This document shows, piece by piece, positions 37,215 to 46,234 of a stretch of DNA of 64,000 bases (position 1 is its first letter; each line of letters begins with the position of its first letter). The DNA lies in NCBI RefSeq assembly GCF_900156405.1, contig NZ_FTNN01000013.1, positions 1 through 64,000 on the forward strand. The letters are read 5' to 3'. The position numbers were made by a program, and so were the translations under genes. Origin of the DNA: Shewanella morhuae (lineage in GTDB: Bacteria > Pseudomonadota > Gammaproteobacteria > Enterobacterales > Shewanellaceae). The notes under the pieces are model-generated. The model was not told where the DNA came from. It searched no databases and worked only from the letters and a program-made list of their open reading frames with translations.

Positions 37215-38537
37215 TTAAATATCGGGGGAATTAAGCTTGTCAGTAGAAATCGGGTCAATTCGAGTCACTAATAGCTGGTCGACTTTATAAGAGTCGATAT
37301 CAACCACTTCAAACTTATAGCCTGCATAGTTAACAAAATCAGTACGCTTAGGGATTTTACGCAGCATATACATCATAAAACCGGCAATCGTTTCATAGTT
37401 TTGATTATGCGGAAATTCTTCAATGCCAAAAGCGCGCATCACGTCAGTAATCGGCGTAACCCCGTCCACCAGCCAAGAGTTGCTATCGCGGGCAATAATT
37501 TGCTCTTCACTCTCATGTAATGACCAAGCCCCCATCACCGCGCGCTGTAAATCGTTAGTAGTAACAATACCGACCACGAGGGCATATTCGTTAATCACTA
37601 CCGCAAAATCGGCACGACTATTTTTAAAGTATTCCATCGCCTCAGATAGGCTTAACGTATCAGGAATAATCAAGGTGGTGTGGACTAGGCTGGTATCCTT
37701 TAAGGTAATGTTTTCACCATTAATCACTCGAATTAATAGCTCTTTAGCATCGACAATCCCTTTGATCATATCGAGCTGACCATCACACACTAAAAACTTA
37801 GTGTGTGGATCTTCAGAAATCTTACGTTTGATATCTTCTTCACTATCTTGCAGTAAAAAATACACTAAACTTTCGCGGGCTGTCATCGCTGAAGTAACAG
37901 AAACGGTTTGCATTTCAAACACATTCTCCATCATCTGCTGATCGCCGCGATCGAGTGCCCCAGCCTCTGCACCCGCATTCATTACCGCATAAATATCATC
38001 TGAAGTAATGGCATCGTTACGAATGGTAGGAATTTGCAATAGCTTAAAAATACCACTGGCCATACCGTTAAAAACCCACACCAATGGGCGCAATAGCACA
38101 ATACAGAAAGACATAGGTCCAACAACAGCTAAGGCGACAGGCTCAGGCATTGCCATCGCGATACGCTTAGGCATAAGGTCAGCCACCAAGATAAAGGCAC
38201 TAGTTACCAACACAAACGAGCATAAAAAGCTCACTTTGCTAAGCCAAGGATCGGTTAACCAAGGAATAAGCAGACCATAGAAATACGGCCGAAATGCCGA
38301 TTCACCCACGATACCGCCCATAATTGCTACCGCATTAAGCCCAATTTGTACCACGGTAAAAAAACTACCTGGAACGGCTTGTAACTGCAGCACTTTTTCA
38401 GCTCGTATATCACCTTCATCGGCTAACTGGCGTAAACGGATTTTGCGGGAAGCGGCAAGCGAAATTTCTGACATAGAGAAGAAACAACTTGCGCCAATCA
38501 GGCACAATATAATCATCACGTTATCAAAGAGACTCAT
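37215..38537 (-). CDS. paeA: CNNM/CBS-domain membrane protein (PaeA/YtfL family)
   Basis: This 440-residue protein has an N-terminal CNNM (DUF21) domain with about four membrane helices (1-190; CFFSMSEISLAASRKIRLRQ near 15-34), two CBS domains (about 205-335) and a C-terminal CorC/HlyC transporter-associated domain (about 350-435; YETIAGFMMYMLRKIPKRTD). It aligns along its length with E. coli YtfL, reported as the polyamine exporter PaeA; other CNNM proteins handle magnesium. I start at ATG 38537, which follows AAGGTG, not at the upstream in-frame start. Converges with ilvY. Confidence 0.88.
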   Translation of the reverse strand: MSLFDNVMIILCLIGASCFFSMSEISLAASRKIRLRQLADEGDIRAEKVLQLQAVPGSFFTVVQIGLNAVAIMGGIVGESAFRPYFYGLLIPWLTDPWLSKVSFLCSFVLVTSAFILVADLMPKRIAMAMPEPVALAVVGPMSFCIVLLRPLVWVFNGMASGIFKLLQIPTIRNDAITSDDIYAVMNAGAEAGALDRGDQQMMENVFEMQTVSVTSAMTARESLVYFLLQDSEEDIKRKISEDPHTKFLVCDGQLDMIKGIVDAKELLIRVINGENITLKDTSLVHTTLIIPDTLSLSEAMEYFKNSRADFAVVINEYALVVGIVTTNDLQRAVMGAWSLHESEEQIIARDSNSWLVDGVTPITDVMRAFGIEEFPHNQNYETIAGFMMYMLRKIPKRTDFVNYAGYKFEVVDIDSYKVDQLLVTRIDPISTDKLNSPDI

Positions 38538-38939
38538 GTAACACCTTTCATTTAACACTGGACTAACTAGGACCAACCCGCGCTTTATTGCTCGCGTGTC
38601 AGCTGAATTTATTGTATTGAAGCCACAATGATTGGATTAGCGTAGTCGCCCACCCATCGCGCCAACTCACTCTATTACTGATAAATAAACACTAAGATGA
38701 CAATAAAAAGAGTGCTGTGAGTATATCTGCAAATGCTCAAGTTGTGCGTGACTCGCCTCCGCAGAATACGAATTCTACTGCTAGGATCACACCGCAATAT
38801 TCGACGATTTTTAGTGACTATCCTCAGCCAGAATTTAGCCGCCGACTTAGCCTAATATACTGAATATTATATTTTTAATTATTTTATTCGGCTCGACGGC
38901 ACTAATGTATCAGAACTTTGTGACCTTAGTGATTGATCT

Positions 38940-39232
38940 GCTAGCACATACAAAAAACAATCGTTTTGACTACGCCAACATGGTTTTAGCGATGATTTTA
39001 GCTTAGTCGCATTATTTGAAAGACGTTCAGAATTGCAGCATAGACGCTACTAAGAGCGCATCGTCACCTCGATAATCGGCGACATATTATATCCGATCTG
39101 TGGGCTAATATTCCTCAGCTTGAATAATTTTTTATCAGAGAAGCAAACTGGCAGCGCAATCTCATATAAATGTTATCAATTGGTTAGCGCGATTAGATAC
39201 TGTCAATCGCCAAATAATATTAACTTTACAGT
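38940..39232 (+). pseudogene. Possible decayed gene fragment, sigma-factor-like
   Basis: Within the 939-bp gene-free stretch 38538-39476, short plus-strand pieces in different frames read like a broken protein: SLVALFERRSELQHRRY then a stop and ERIVTSIIGD near 38997-39090, SDLWANIPQLE near 39092-39124, and NVINWLARLDTVNRQII near 39169-39220. In order these recall regions 2 and 4 of an extracytoplasmic-function-like sigma factor. The evidence is weak and rests on my reading only. The rest of the stretch shows no gene or clear repeat. Confidence 0.25.
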
Positions 39233-39476
39233 TCTAAATTTCATCGTATACAACATATGATTTGAGGAGTTTTTGACTGCGATAGATTAACTCAGCCATG
39301 GATAAATTTTACATATACCCATTCGTAGGTGATTGCTATTAGGATCAGAACCATAGGACAGACCGCGCATGTGAAACATATGTAACAACTAAAAGTTTGT
39401 TATGTTTTTATTTGTTGAATTAAATACTGTATTGACACAAAATCCTCATTAAACCAAACACAGATAAGGATTCAAC

Positions 39477-39845
39477 ATGGAAGAAAAAGTGTTTTTTAAT
39501 CAAGGAAATGTCAGCGTAAGCAATAGTCGGTTTATTGTTTCAGGTCAAACCTACGCTATAAGTAATGTTACATCGGTTAAATCAGGAATAATATCGGCTT
39601 CAAAAGGGGCGGCTGTATTTCTTATTTTTATTGGTTTATGTTGTTTTTTGGGTGGGTTCATAGTGAAAATCATTGGAGTTATTTTTTTAGCTTTAGGTGT
39701 GTTCTCTTGAAAGGGAGCTAAAGATAAATACACTGTCATTCTAAATACTTCAGCAGGAGAAAATAAAGCTTTAATGAGTGAAGATAAAGGTTATATAGAA
39801 TCAGTTATTACTGCTTTGAATAACGCGATTATTAGCCGCGGTTAA
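39477..39845 (+). pseudogene. DUF6232-like membrane protein gene interrupted by one in-frame TGA
   Basis: The first ORF (39477-39710, 77 codons) ends at TGA inside or just after a second membrane helix, but the same frame continues without a shift to TAA at 39843, adding 44 codons (KGAKDKYTVILNTSAGENKAL onward) that read as a typical C-terminal domain. The whole resembles the DUF6232 layout: an N-terminal beta domain (FNQGNVSVSNSRFIVSG), two adjacent hydrophobic helices, and a soluble tail. TGA is one base from TGG (Trp), which would fit at a membrane edge. A good AAGGA precedes the start. Read-through, or a recent nonsense mutation, are both possible; sequencing error cannot be excluded. Confidence 0.75.
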
Positions 39846-40096
39846 TTATTCATCACTGGAAGTTAGGGTCAACTTAACTTCCAAGTTTGAATACAACTAC
39901 ACATATGATTTGTATGATATGAATATTACCGTAGAGCCCTCAATAGATAAATTCACGACATGTCACAAACGTCATCGCATTTACATTACAGCGTAATATC
40001 AATTTCAAAAAAATAGCCAACTCAACAAAAAAGCCATCATCCTATTTACTGCTACACTCAAATTCTGCGTGAAATGAACCACAAAAGGATTTGTTT

Positions 40097-41623
40097 ATGG
40101 CCATTGCCTGCGTTACTACCCGAGCAAGTTGTGGGGTAGAAGCCCCAGAGGTCACTGTTGAAGTACACCTCAGTAACGGCTTACCCGCATTTAATCTAGT
40201 AGGCTTACCTGAAGCATCAGTCAAAGAAGCTCGCGAGCGGGTACGTAGTGCACTGATTAATGCTGGATTTGAATTCCCGATGCGGCGGATAACAGTCAAC
40301 CTCGCACCAGCAGATTTACCTAAACAAGGTGGCCGCTACGATTTACCCATAGCAGTGGGCATACTGGCGGCTTCGGAACAAATTCCGTTGAATAGCCTTA
40401 AAAATCTCGAGTTTGTCGGTGAGTTGGCGCTTTCTGGGCATATACGTTATTGCCAAGGATTATTACCGGCGATCATCGCGGCTAAACGCCAAGAACATAC
40501 TTTAATCCTGCCACTGGATAACCGTCACGATGCCGAACTCGTCGGCTATTCCAAGGTATTATTTGGTTCGCACTTGCAAAGCCTTGCCGCTTATTTACAA
40601 GGGCAAACCCAACTGCCCACGTTAGCGCCGCAATTAGAGTGGATAAGCCAAGAAACGCCCGAATCAAATACTTGCCTAAGCGATGTGATTGGCCAATATC
40701 AGGCCAAACAAGCACTCGAAATTGCCGCTGCGGGAAACCACAACCTCTTGATGCTTGGCCCGCCGGGTACGGGCAAGACTATGCTCGCCAGCCGCATGAT
40801 GGCGCTATTACCCGCGCTCAATTATGAGGAAGCATTGGAAGTGGCTGCGCTGCATTCGGTTGCTGGACTCGATATTAAACCACAGTACTTTTTACAGCGG
40901 CCGTTTCGAGCGCCGCACCACACCAGCTCAGCTATTTCACTCGTGGGCGGCGGCAGTATTCCCAAACCCGGTGAAATCTCCCTGGCTCACCGTGGCGTAT
41001 TGTTTTTGGATGAGGTCGCCGAATTTCCTCGAAAAGTCTTAGATTGTCTGCGCGAACCGATGGAAACTGGCGAAGTGGTGATTTCTCGCGCCGCCGCTAA
41101 ACTCACATTTTTAAGTCGATTCCAATTAATTGCCGCGATGAACCCAAGCCCGAGCGGCGATCTCGATAGTCAACACAGGTCGAGTCCCGAACAAATCCAA
41201 CGTTATCTTTCACGGCTTTCAGGTCCATTTCTCGACCGTTTTGACTTAACCATAGAAGTGCCAAAACTTCCCGCTGGCACATTAACACAAGCAGCGCCGC
41301 AAACAGAAACCAGCCAAGATATCGCCAAACGCGTCAAACTAGCACGCGAGCGGCAACTTGCCCGTGCCGGAGTGCTTAATAGTGAGCTAACAGGAAAACA
41401 ACTCAAAATATTCAGCGGCATTAGCGATGCCGATTTAATCTTTTTAGAACAAAGCGTAGTAAAACTTGGTCTTTCGGTTCGTAGTTTCCATCGCATACAA
41501 AAGGTGGCGCGCACGATTGCCGATCTTGAACAAGTACCTAACACTGAACGTCGCCATCTTGCTCAAGCCTTAGGCTACCGCGCAATGGATAGATTACTCG
41601 CCCGCTTATCCCAGCAATATTGA
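40097..41623 (+). CDS. comM: ComM/YifB family AAA+ ATPase (Mg-chelatase-like)
   Basis: This 508-residue protein starts at ATG 40097 with AAAGGA seven bases upstream. The order is an N-terminal LonC-like domain (about 20-140, GLPEASVKEARERVR), a Mg-chelatase-type AAA+ domain with Walker A GPPGTGKT (about 221-228) and Walker B VLFLDE (near 300), and a C-terminal Mg_chelatase_C domain (about 400-500). Its Vibrio relative ComM is a branch-migration helicase that helps integrate DNA during natural transformation. It stands alone after the decayed region. Confidence 0.93.
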   Translation: MAIACVTTRASCGVEAPEVTVEVHLSNGLPAFNLVGLPEASVKEARERVRSALINAGFEFPMRRITVNLAPADLPKQGGRYDLPIAVGILAASEQIPLNSLKNLEFVGELALSGHIRYCQGLLPAIIAAKRQEHTLILPLDNRHDAELVGYSKVLFGSHLQSLAAYLQGQTQLPTLAPQLEWISQETPESNTCLSDVIGQYQAKQALEIAAAGNHNLLMLGPPGTGKTMLASRMMALLPALNYEEALEVAALHSVAGLDIKPQYFLQRPFRAPHHTSSAISLVGGGSIPKPGEISLAHRGVLFLDEVAEFPRKVLDCLREPMETGEVVISRAAAKLTFLSRFQLIAAMNPSPSGDLDSQHRSSPEQIQRYLSRLSGPFLDRFDLTIEVPKLPAGTLTQAAPQTETSQDIAKRVKLARERQLARAGVLNSELTGKQLKIFSGISDADLIFLEQSVVKLGLSVRSFHRIQKVARTIADLEQVPNTERRHLAQALGYRAMDRLLARLSQQY

Positions 41624-41732
41624 ACTCACCTTGAAATAAATGTTAAACAAATGCACCAACTGCGGCGCCTAAGATTGAGCCAAACGCCGACACCGAGTAA
41701 CATAGGCCTCCAATTTTTGTCAGGGGGCTCGG

Positions 41733-42635
41733 ATGGGGACGCTGTTTTCACAATTCAAAGGCTGTATCGCATTTTTAGGCTACGTTGTTAATACTATCTT
41801 TTGGACTATCCCAATTGTATTAATCAGTTTTATAAAACTGATACCTATCAGTCCATTAAGGACTGCAACTAGCCATGTACTCGACTTTTGCGCCAGCGCG
41901 TGGATTAGTGTTAATGGTGTGATTGAGCGTTGCTTGCACCCCGTTAAAATAGAACTGAGCGGCGATACCGATTTTTCGACTAAAGAATGGTATATGGTCA
42001 TTGCCAATCACCAGTCTTGGGTCGATATCTTGATCCTACAGCGAGTTTTTAACCGAAAAATCCCTTTCTTAAAATTTTTTCTCAAGCAAGAATTAATTTT
42101 TGTGCCGATTTTAGGCTTAGCCTGGTGGGCACTTGATTTTCCCTTTATGCGTCGTTATAGCACAGCGCAGCTGCGTAAAAACCCTAAGTTAAAAGGCAAA
42201 GACATTGAAATTACACGTAAAGCCTGCGCTAAATTCAAGGCTAAGCCAGTGAGTGTGATGAACTTTGTCGAAGGCACGCGCTTCAGCAAAGCTAAACATC
42301 AAAAGCAAAATTCGCCGTTCCAACATTTATTAAAACCTAAAGCAGGCGGCATGGCTTTTGCGTTATCGGCCATGGGTGAACAGATCCACAAGTTAGTCGA
42401 TGTTTCTATTTACTATCCCGATACAGTGCCCACCTATTGGGACTACCTGACGGGTAAAATGCCCAGCGTTAAAGTACACATTAAGATATCGGACATCGAT
42501 CCCGCCATGCGCGGTGATTATATGAATGATCGTGATTTTAAAATTAGCTTCCAAGAACAATTGAATCAAATCTGGCTGGCTAAAGACCAAGTATTAAACC
42601 AACTAGCTAGCCAAGCGAATAAAGAACAAAGGTAA
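41733..42635 (+). CDS. YihG-like 1-acylglycerol-3-phosphate O-acyltransferase, copy 1
   Basis: This 300-residue membrane acyltransferase of the PlsC superfamily shows an N-terminal membrane helix (about 15-35), acyltransferase motif NHQSWVD (H-x4-D, near residue 89-95), KFFLKQELIFVPILG and FVEGTRFS (near 178). Members add an acyl chain to lysophospholipids; E. coli YihG alters phospholipid acyl composition. A strongly similar gene follows after 7 bp, so they form a tandem pair. Confidence 0.88.
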   Translation: MGTLFSQFKGCIAFLGYVVNTIFWTIPIVLISFIKLIPISPLRTATSHVLDFCASAWISVNGVIERCLHPVKIELSGDTDFSTKEWYMVIANHQSWVDILILQRVFNRKIPFLKFFLKQELIFVPILGLAWWALDFPFMRRYSTAQLRKNPKLKGKDIEITRKACAKFKAKPVSVMNFVEGTRFSKAKHQKQNSPFQHLLKPKAGGMAFALSAMGEQIHKLVDVSIYYPDTVPTYWDYLTGKMPSVKVHIKISDIDPAMRGDYMNDRDFKISFQEQLNQIWLAKDQVLNQLASQANKEQR

Positions 42636-42642
42636 CACCATT

Positions 42643-43578
42643 ATGTTGAATTTCTTGCCTGGGCCAGTGTTGTTTATAATTAGCTTTAGTCTACTGATTA
42701 TAAACACCTTTATATGGAGTTCGCTTATCAGCCTTGGCGGGTTAGTGAAAATCGTGATGCCTACGCAAGGTGCGCGTAATGCAGTATCCAGCGTCATGAA
42801 TCGTTTCATGTGGGCGTGGGCGAGCTGCAACGGTGGCATTTTATTCTTGATCGCTAAAATTGAGTGGGATATACAAGGGCTTGAAGGGCTGGATAAAAAC
42901 AGTTGGTATTTGCTGATCAGCAACCATCTCAGTGGATTTGATATCGCCGCGCAAACTTATGTATTACGTAACCATATTCCAATGCTGAAGTTCTTCCTCA
43001 AAAATGAGCTAATGTATGTGCCGATTATGGGCCTAGGCTGTTGGGCGCTCGATATGCCATTTATGAATCGAACCAGTCCAGCAAAACTGAAGAAGAATCC
43101 AAAGCTTAAGGGTAAAGATTTAGAGACGACGCGCCGCGCCTGCGAAAAATTCAAAAAAATGCCCACATCGATTATTAACTATGTCGAGGGCAGCCGTTTT
43201 ACCAAACAGAAGCATCAGCGCCAAAACTCGCCCTATCGACACTTATTGCGCCCTAAAGCCGGCGGGATTGCCTTTACCCTATCTGCTATGGGTGAGCAAT
43301 TTACCAATCTACTCGACATGACTATTGTGTATCCCGATGCGCCTGAGGATATTCTGTTTGGGGTGATGAACGGCAAAGTGAGTAAGATCATTGTGCGCAT
43401 TAATGCTCTGCCCGTACCTCAGGTTGACCCAGCACGTTATTTTTCTGAGTCTGAGTACCGCGTCGAATTCCAGCGCTGGTTAAATCAAGTATGGGCTGAG
43501 AAAGATCAACAAATTGATGACTTACTGCGCGACTATCAAAATGCCGCCACCAGCACTAATAACACTCACATTCAATAA
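42643..43578 (+). CDS. yihG: YihG-like 1-acylglycerol-3-phosphate O-acyltransferase, copy 2
   Basis: This 311-residue paralogue of the preceding gene is of the same length and closer in wording to E. coli YihG (SLLIINT membrane start, WYLLISNHLSGFDI with H-x4-D, KFFLKNELMYVPIMGLGCWALDMPFM written here as residues about 117-142, NYVEGSRFT). It shares the NPKLKGKD and RPKAGG segments with copy 1. Both copies keep the catalytic His/Asp and EGxR motifs, so both are likely active, perhaps with different acyl preference. Confidence 0.88.
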   Translation: MLNFLPGPVLFIISFSLLIINTFIWSSLISLGGLVKIVMPTQGARNAVSSVMNRFMWAWASCNGGILFLIAKIEWDIQGLEGLDKNSWYLLISNHLSGFDIAAQTYVLRNHIPMLKFFLKNELMYVPIMGLGCWALDMPFMNRTSPAKLKKNPKLKGKDLETTRRACEKFKKMPTSIINYVEGSRFTKQKHQRQNSPYRHLLRPKAGGIAFTLSAMGEQFTNLLDMTIVYPDAPEDILFGVMNGKVSKIIVRINALPVPQVDPARYFSESEYRVEFQRWLNQVWAEKDQQIDDLLRDYQNAATSTNNTHIQ

Positions 43579-43604
43579 CGAACTAAATCATAAATAGAAC
43601 AGGA

Positions 43605-44075
43605 TCAAACAGCGCCCGCTTCCAGCTTTGCTATATATGCCGCAGCCGCGACTAACTCAAATTCATTAAAGACGGTTATCCCTGCGGCGCAGAGTTTTTC
43701 TGCCGTTAATCCTTGCCCAGCAATTAATTGTTTTGTAAAACGGCCATCATAAATCTGCTGATTGCCACAAGATGGACTGCGGGCTTTTAAAACTGCCACT
43801 TTAATCCCTTCTTGCTGCGCTAACTTAAGGGCAATATTTGCTCCCAGACTAAAAGCGTGCGTCACATCTTCCCCTTGCTCGGTTAAGATGCGCTGCCCAA
43901 CTCGCTCAGCTGGCGGTCTAGGCGTCTGCAACCCGCCCGCACATTCGGGACAAATCGCCACAATCCGCCCTTGCTCAAGCCATGTGCGTACAACATCGCT
44001 TTCCATCAAATTATGGCCACCGTCGTAACGCACCGCTTGACCGAGTAAACAACTGCTCACTAACACTTTCTCCAC
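43605..44075 (-). CDS. DUF523 family protein
   Basis: This 156-residue protein belongs to the DUF523 family: conserved cysteines in VSSCLLGQAVRYDGGHN (about 5-21) and ICPECAGGLQTPRPPAE (about 39-55), and KARSPSCG (about 99-106), which suggest metal or cluster binding, though no function is known to me. I start at GTG 44075, seven bases after GGAGG, rather than the upstream ATG 44132. It converges with the acyltransferase pair. Confidence 0.85.
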   Translation of the reverse strand: MEKVLVSSCLLGQAVRYDGGHNLMESDVVRTWLEQGRIVAICPECAGGLQTPRPPAERVGQRILTEQGEDVTHAFSLGANIALKLAQQEGIKVAVLKARSPSCGNQQIYDGRFTKQLIAGQGLTAEKLCAAGITVFNEFELVAAAAYIAKLEAGAV

Positions 44076-44201
44076 TGTCGCCTCCAAGTGTGTTATTCCG
44101 CACATAGCATAACGCGAAGGACACACATGCAAAATGCATTTGGAAGATTTACCCCAAAGCCATAAACACCTGCAACAAGATAGTACGGTTAAAACCGCAT
44201 C

Positions 44202-44384
44202 ATTGTTGACAATTTAATATTTTAAATATTTATAAAACAAAATACTAAACACACAAATAAAAATTAAAAAATATAAAAATCAACAAATAAAGCAACAAAC
44301 CCTCAAAATATAGACTTACGTCTAAGTAAACACATTGTTGACAATCTGTTCAGGGAGGGCTATTTTTTACCCATTGTAGACAAT
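44202..44384. promoter_or_regulatory. Three copies of a 12-bp operator-like palindrome before the prp operon
   Basis: ATTGTTGACAAT occurs at 44202-44213 and 44334-44345, and ATTGTAGACAAT at 44373-44384. The arms ATTGT/ACAAT are exact inverted repeats. The second overlaps the -35 and the third lies just past the expected start of the promoter below, a classic repressor layout. The likely ligand-binding protein is the GntR regulator encoded next. The rest of 44076-44404 is AT-rich with no gene. Confidence 0.7.
44338..44366 (+). promoter_or_regulatory. Promoter of the GntR-prp operon
   Basis: A perfect -35 TTGACA (44338-44343) is 17 bp from TATTTT (44361-44366, four of six). It sits inside the operator cluster, with the start expected about 30 bp before the GntR gene. 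Confidence 0.7.
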
Positions 44385-44404
44385 CCCATTAATAGTGACG
44401 CGCT

Positions 44405-45172
44405 ATGTTGAAGCAAGACACGACGTTGATTTCTGATGACACACAAGTTTCCCACCTGCATAAGGTCAAATCGACCTCGTCAGATAAAACGTCGACCACA
44501 TTAGCCGATCAAATTTTGGTGCAGATCCAAACCAGCATCATCAAAGGCGAATTGCCAGCAGGTAGCAAAATTAATGAGCAAGCGCTAGCCGAAAAATACG
44601 GCATCAGTCGTGGCCCAACCCGCGAAGCCCTGCACACCTTAGAAAGACAGCGTTTAGTGGTGCGCTCACCCCATGTTGGTGCCCGCGTCGCACAGCTCAC
44701 CGTTAGCGAACTTAACGATTTATATCAACTTCGTAGCGTGCTTGAAGGTATGGCCTGCGAGCTCGCTGCCAGTCGCATCACCCCTGAGCAGTTAGCCAAG
44801 TTAGAAGATTTACTCGCCTGCCAAGATGCCGCGCTCGCAAAGGGTGATACCTACTTCCAAGAAGAAGGCGATGTCGATTTTCACTACCAAATCATTCAAG
44901 CCAGTGGCAATAAACACTTACAGGAAACCCTAGTCGGTGGTCTGTATCACTTGCTACGTATGTATCGTTACCAATGCACCAATAAAAATCGTCCCGTAAA
45001 AGCGATTGCCGAGCACAGACGCATAGTCGAGGCCATTGCCCAGCGCGATGGTGAACTGGCAAGTTTGTTAATGCGCCGCCATATCGAACAGGGACGTAAA
45101 AATACCGAATTACGCTTAATTGAATTGCAAGCCAATGCCGCCGCAAAAGAAACCTTAGCGAACATCAGCTAA
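44405..45172 (+). CDS. GntR-family regulator of propionate catabolism (FadR/FCD type)
   Basis: This 255-residue regulator has a GntR winged helix (about 33-100: ADQILVQIQTSIIKGELPAG, then INEQALAEKYGISRGPTREAL as the recognition region) and an all-helical FCD ligand domain (about 110-235) with metal-binding-type residues (DVDFHYQI; HRRIVEAI; MRRHIEQG). It heads the operon with prpB 49 bp downstream, so it would control its own expression and the methylcitrate genes. The effector is probably a pathway intermediate such as 2-methylcitrate; that is inference. Here it takes the place that a sigma-54 PrpR regulator holds in enterics. Confidence 0.9.
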   Translation: MLKQDTTLISDDTQVSHLHKVKSTSSDKTSTTLADQILVQIQTSIIKGELPAGSKINEQALAEKYGISRGPTREALHTLERQRLVVRSPHVGARVAQLTVSELNDLYQLRSVLEGMACELAASRITPEQLAKLEDLLACQDAALAKGDTYFQEEGDVDFHYQIIQASGNKHLQETLVGGLYHLLRMYRYQCTNKNRPVKAIAEHRRIVEAIAQRDGELASLLMRRHIEQGRKNTELRLIELQANAAAKETLANIS

Positions 45173-45221
45173 ATTCTTACGGCTCACATGCCAAACAATG
45201 GATAAATAGAAGGACAAGACC

Positions 45222-46100
45222 ATGACCCAAAGCGCAGGATTACGTTTTCGCCAAGCTCTTGCTAAGGCTAAACCGTTACAAATCGTTGGCACCACCAATG
45301 CCTATTTTGCCTTGATGGCAGAGCAAACTGGCTTCCAAGCCTTGTATCTTTCGGGTGCTGGCGTTGCCAATGCGTCATACGGTTTGCCGGACTTAGGCAT
45401 GACCTCAATGAGCGACGTGCTGATTGATGCGGGTCGTATCACCTCTGCCACACAAGTGCCTTTATTGGTCGATATCGATACTGGCTGGGGCGGCGCATTC
45501 AATATTGCTCGCACCATCAAAGAATTTGAAAAAATCGGTGTTGCTGCCGTGCACATGGAAGACCAAGTGTCGCAAAAGCGTTGCGGCCACAGACCTAACA
45601 AAGCGGTGGTGAGCATAGAAGAAATGGTCGATCGCATTAAAGCGGCAGTTGATGCCCGTATCGATCCTAACTTTGTCATCATGGCACGTACCGATGCGGT
45701 TGCCGTTGAAGGGGTAGAAGCAGGTATTGAACGCGCTCAAGCTTATATCGCCGCCGGTGCAGACATGATTTTTGCCGAAGCCTTAACTGAGCTAGACCAA
45801 TATCGCCACTTTAAAGCGCAAGTAAAAGCACCAATTTTGGCCAACATGACTGAATTTGGTCAAACCCAGCTATTTAATAAAGAAGAACTGGCGCAAGCGG
45901 GCGCCGACATGGTGCTTTATCCACTCGGTACTTTCCGTGCAGCCAACCAAGCGGCACTGAACGTGATGCAAGCGCTGATGAATGATGGTCATCAACGCAA
46001 TGTGTTAGACACAATGCAAACTCGTAACGATTTGTATAAATACTTGGGCTACCACGCCTTTGAAGACAAGTTAGATCAACTGTTTAGCCAAGATAAATAA
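45222..46100 (+). CDS. prpB: 2-methylisocitrate lyase (PrpB)
   Basis: PrpB cleaves 2-methylisocitrate to pyruvate and succinate, the last step of the methylcitrate cycle. The 292-residue PEP mutase/isocitrate lyase superfamily barrel shows DIDTGWGG (metal Asp residues, about 86-93), MEDQ and the catalytic KRCGH loop (K119-H123, with C121), and NMTEFG, typical of methylisocitrate lyases. AGAAGGA precedes the start. Full length. Confidence 0.95.
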   Translation: MTQSAGLRFRQALAKAKPLQIVGTTNAYFALMAEQTGFQALYLSGAGVANASYGLPDLGMTSMSDVLIDAGRITSATQVPLLVDIDTGWGGAFNIARTIKEFEKIGVAAVHMEDQVSQKRCGHRPNKAVVSIEEMVDRIKAAVDARIDPNFVIMARTDAVAVEGVEAGIERAQAYIAAGADMIFAEALTELDQYRHFKAQVKAPILANMTEFGQTQLFNKEELAQAGADMVLYPLGTFRAANQAALNVMQALMNDGHQRNVLDTMQTRNDLYKYLGYHAFEDKLDQLFSQDK

Positions 46101-46234
46101 CTGGCTAACTGCACCCTACAATGCAGCGTAAACAGGAAGTACAACCTTAACCAATAAATGTTGGCGCACTAGCACCTTACCTAAACTGCAATGCATCAAC
46201 GATAACCAAACAGAGTTAACGGAAGGGAAACATT

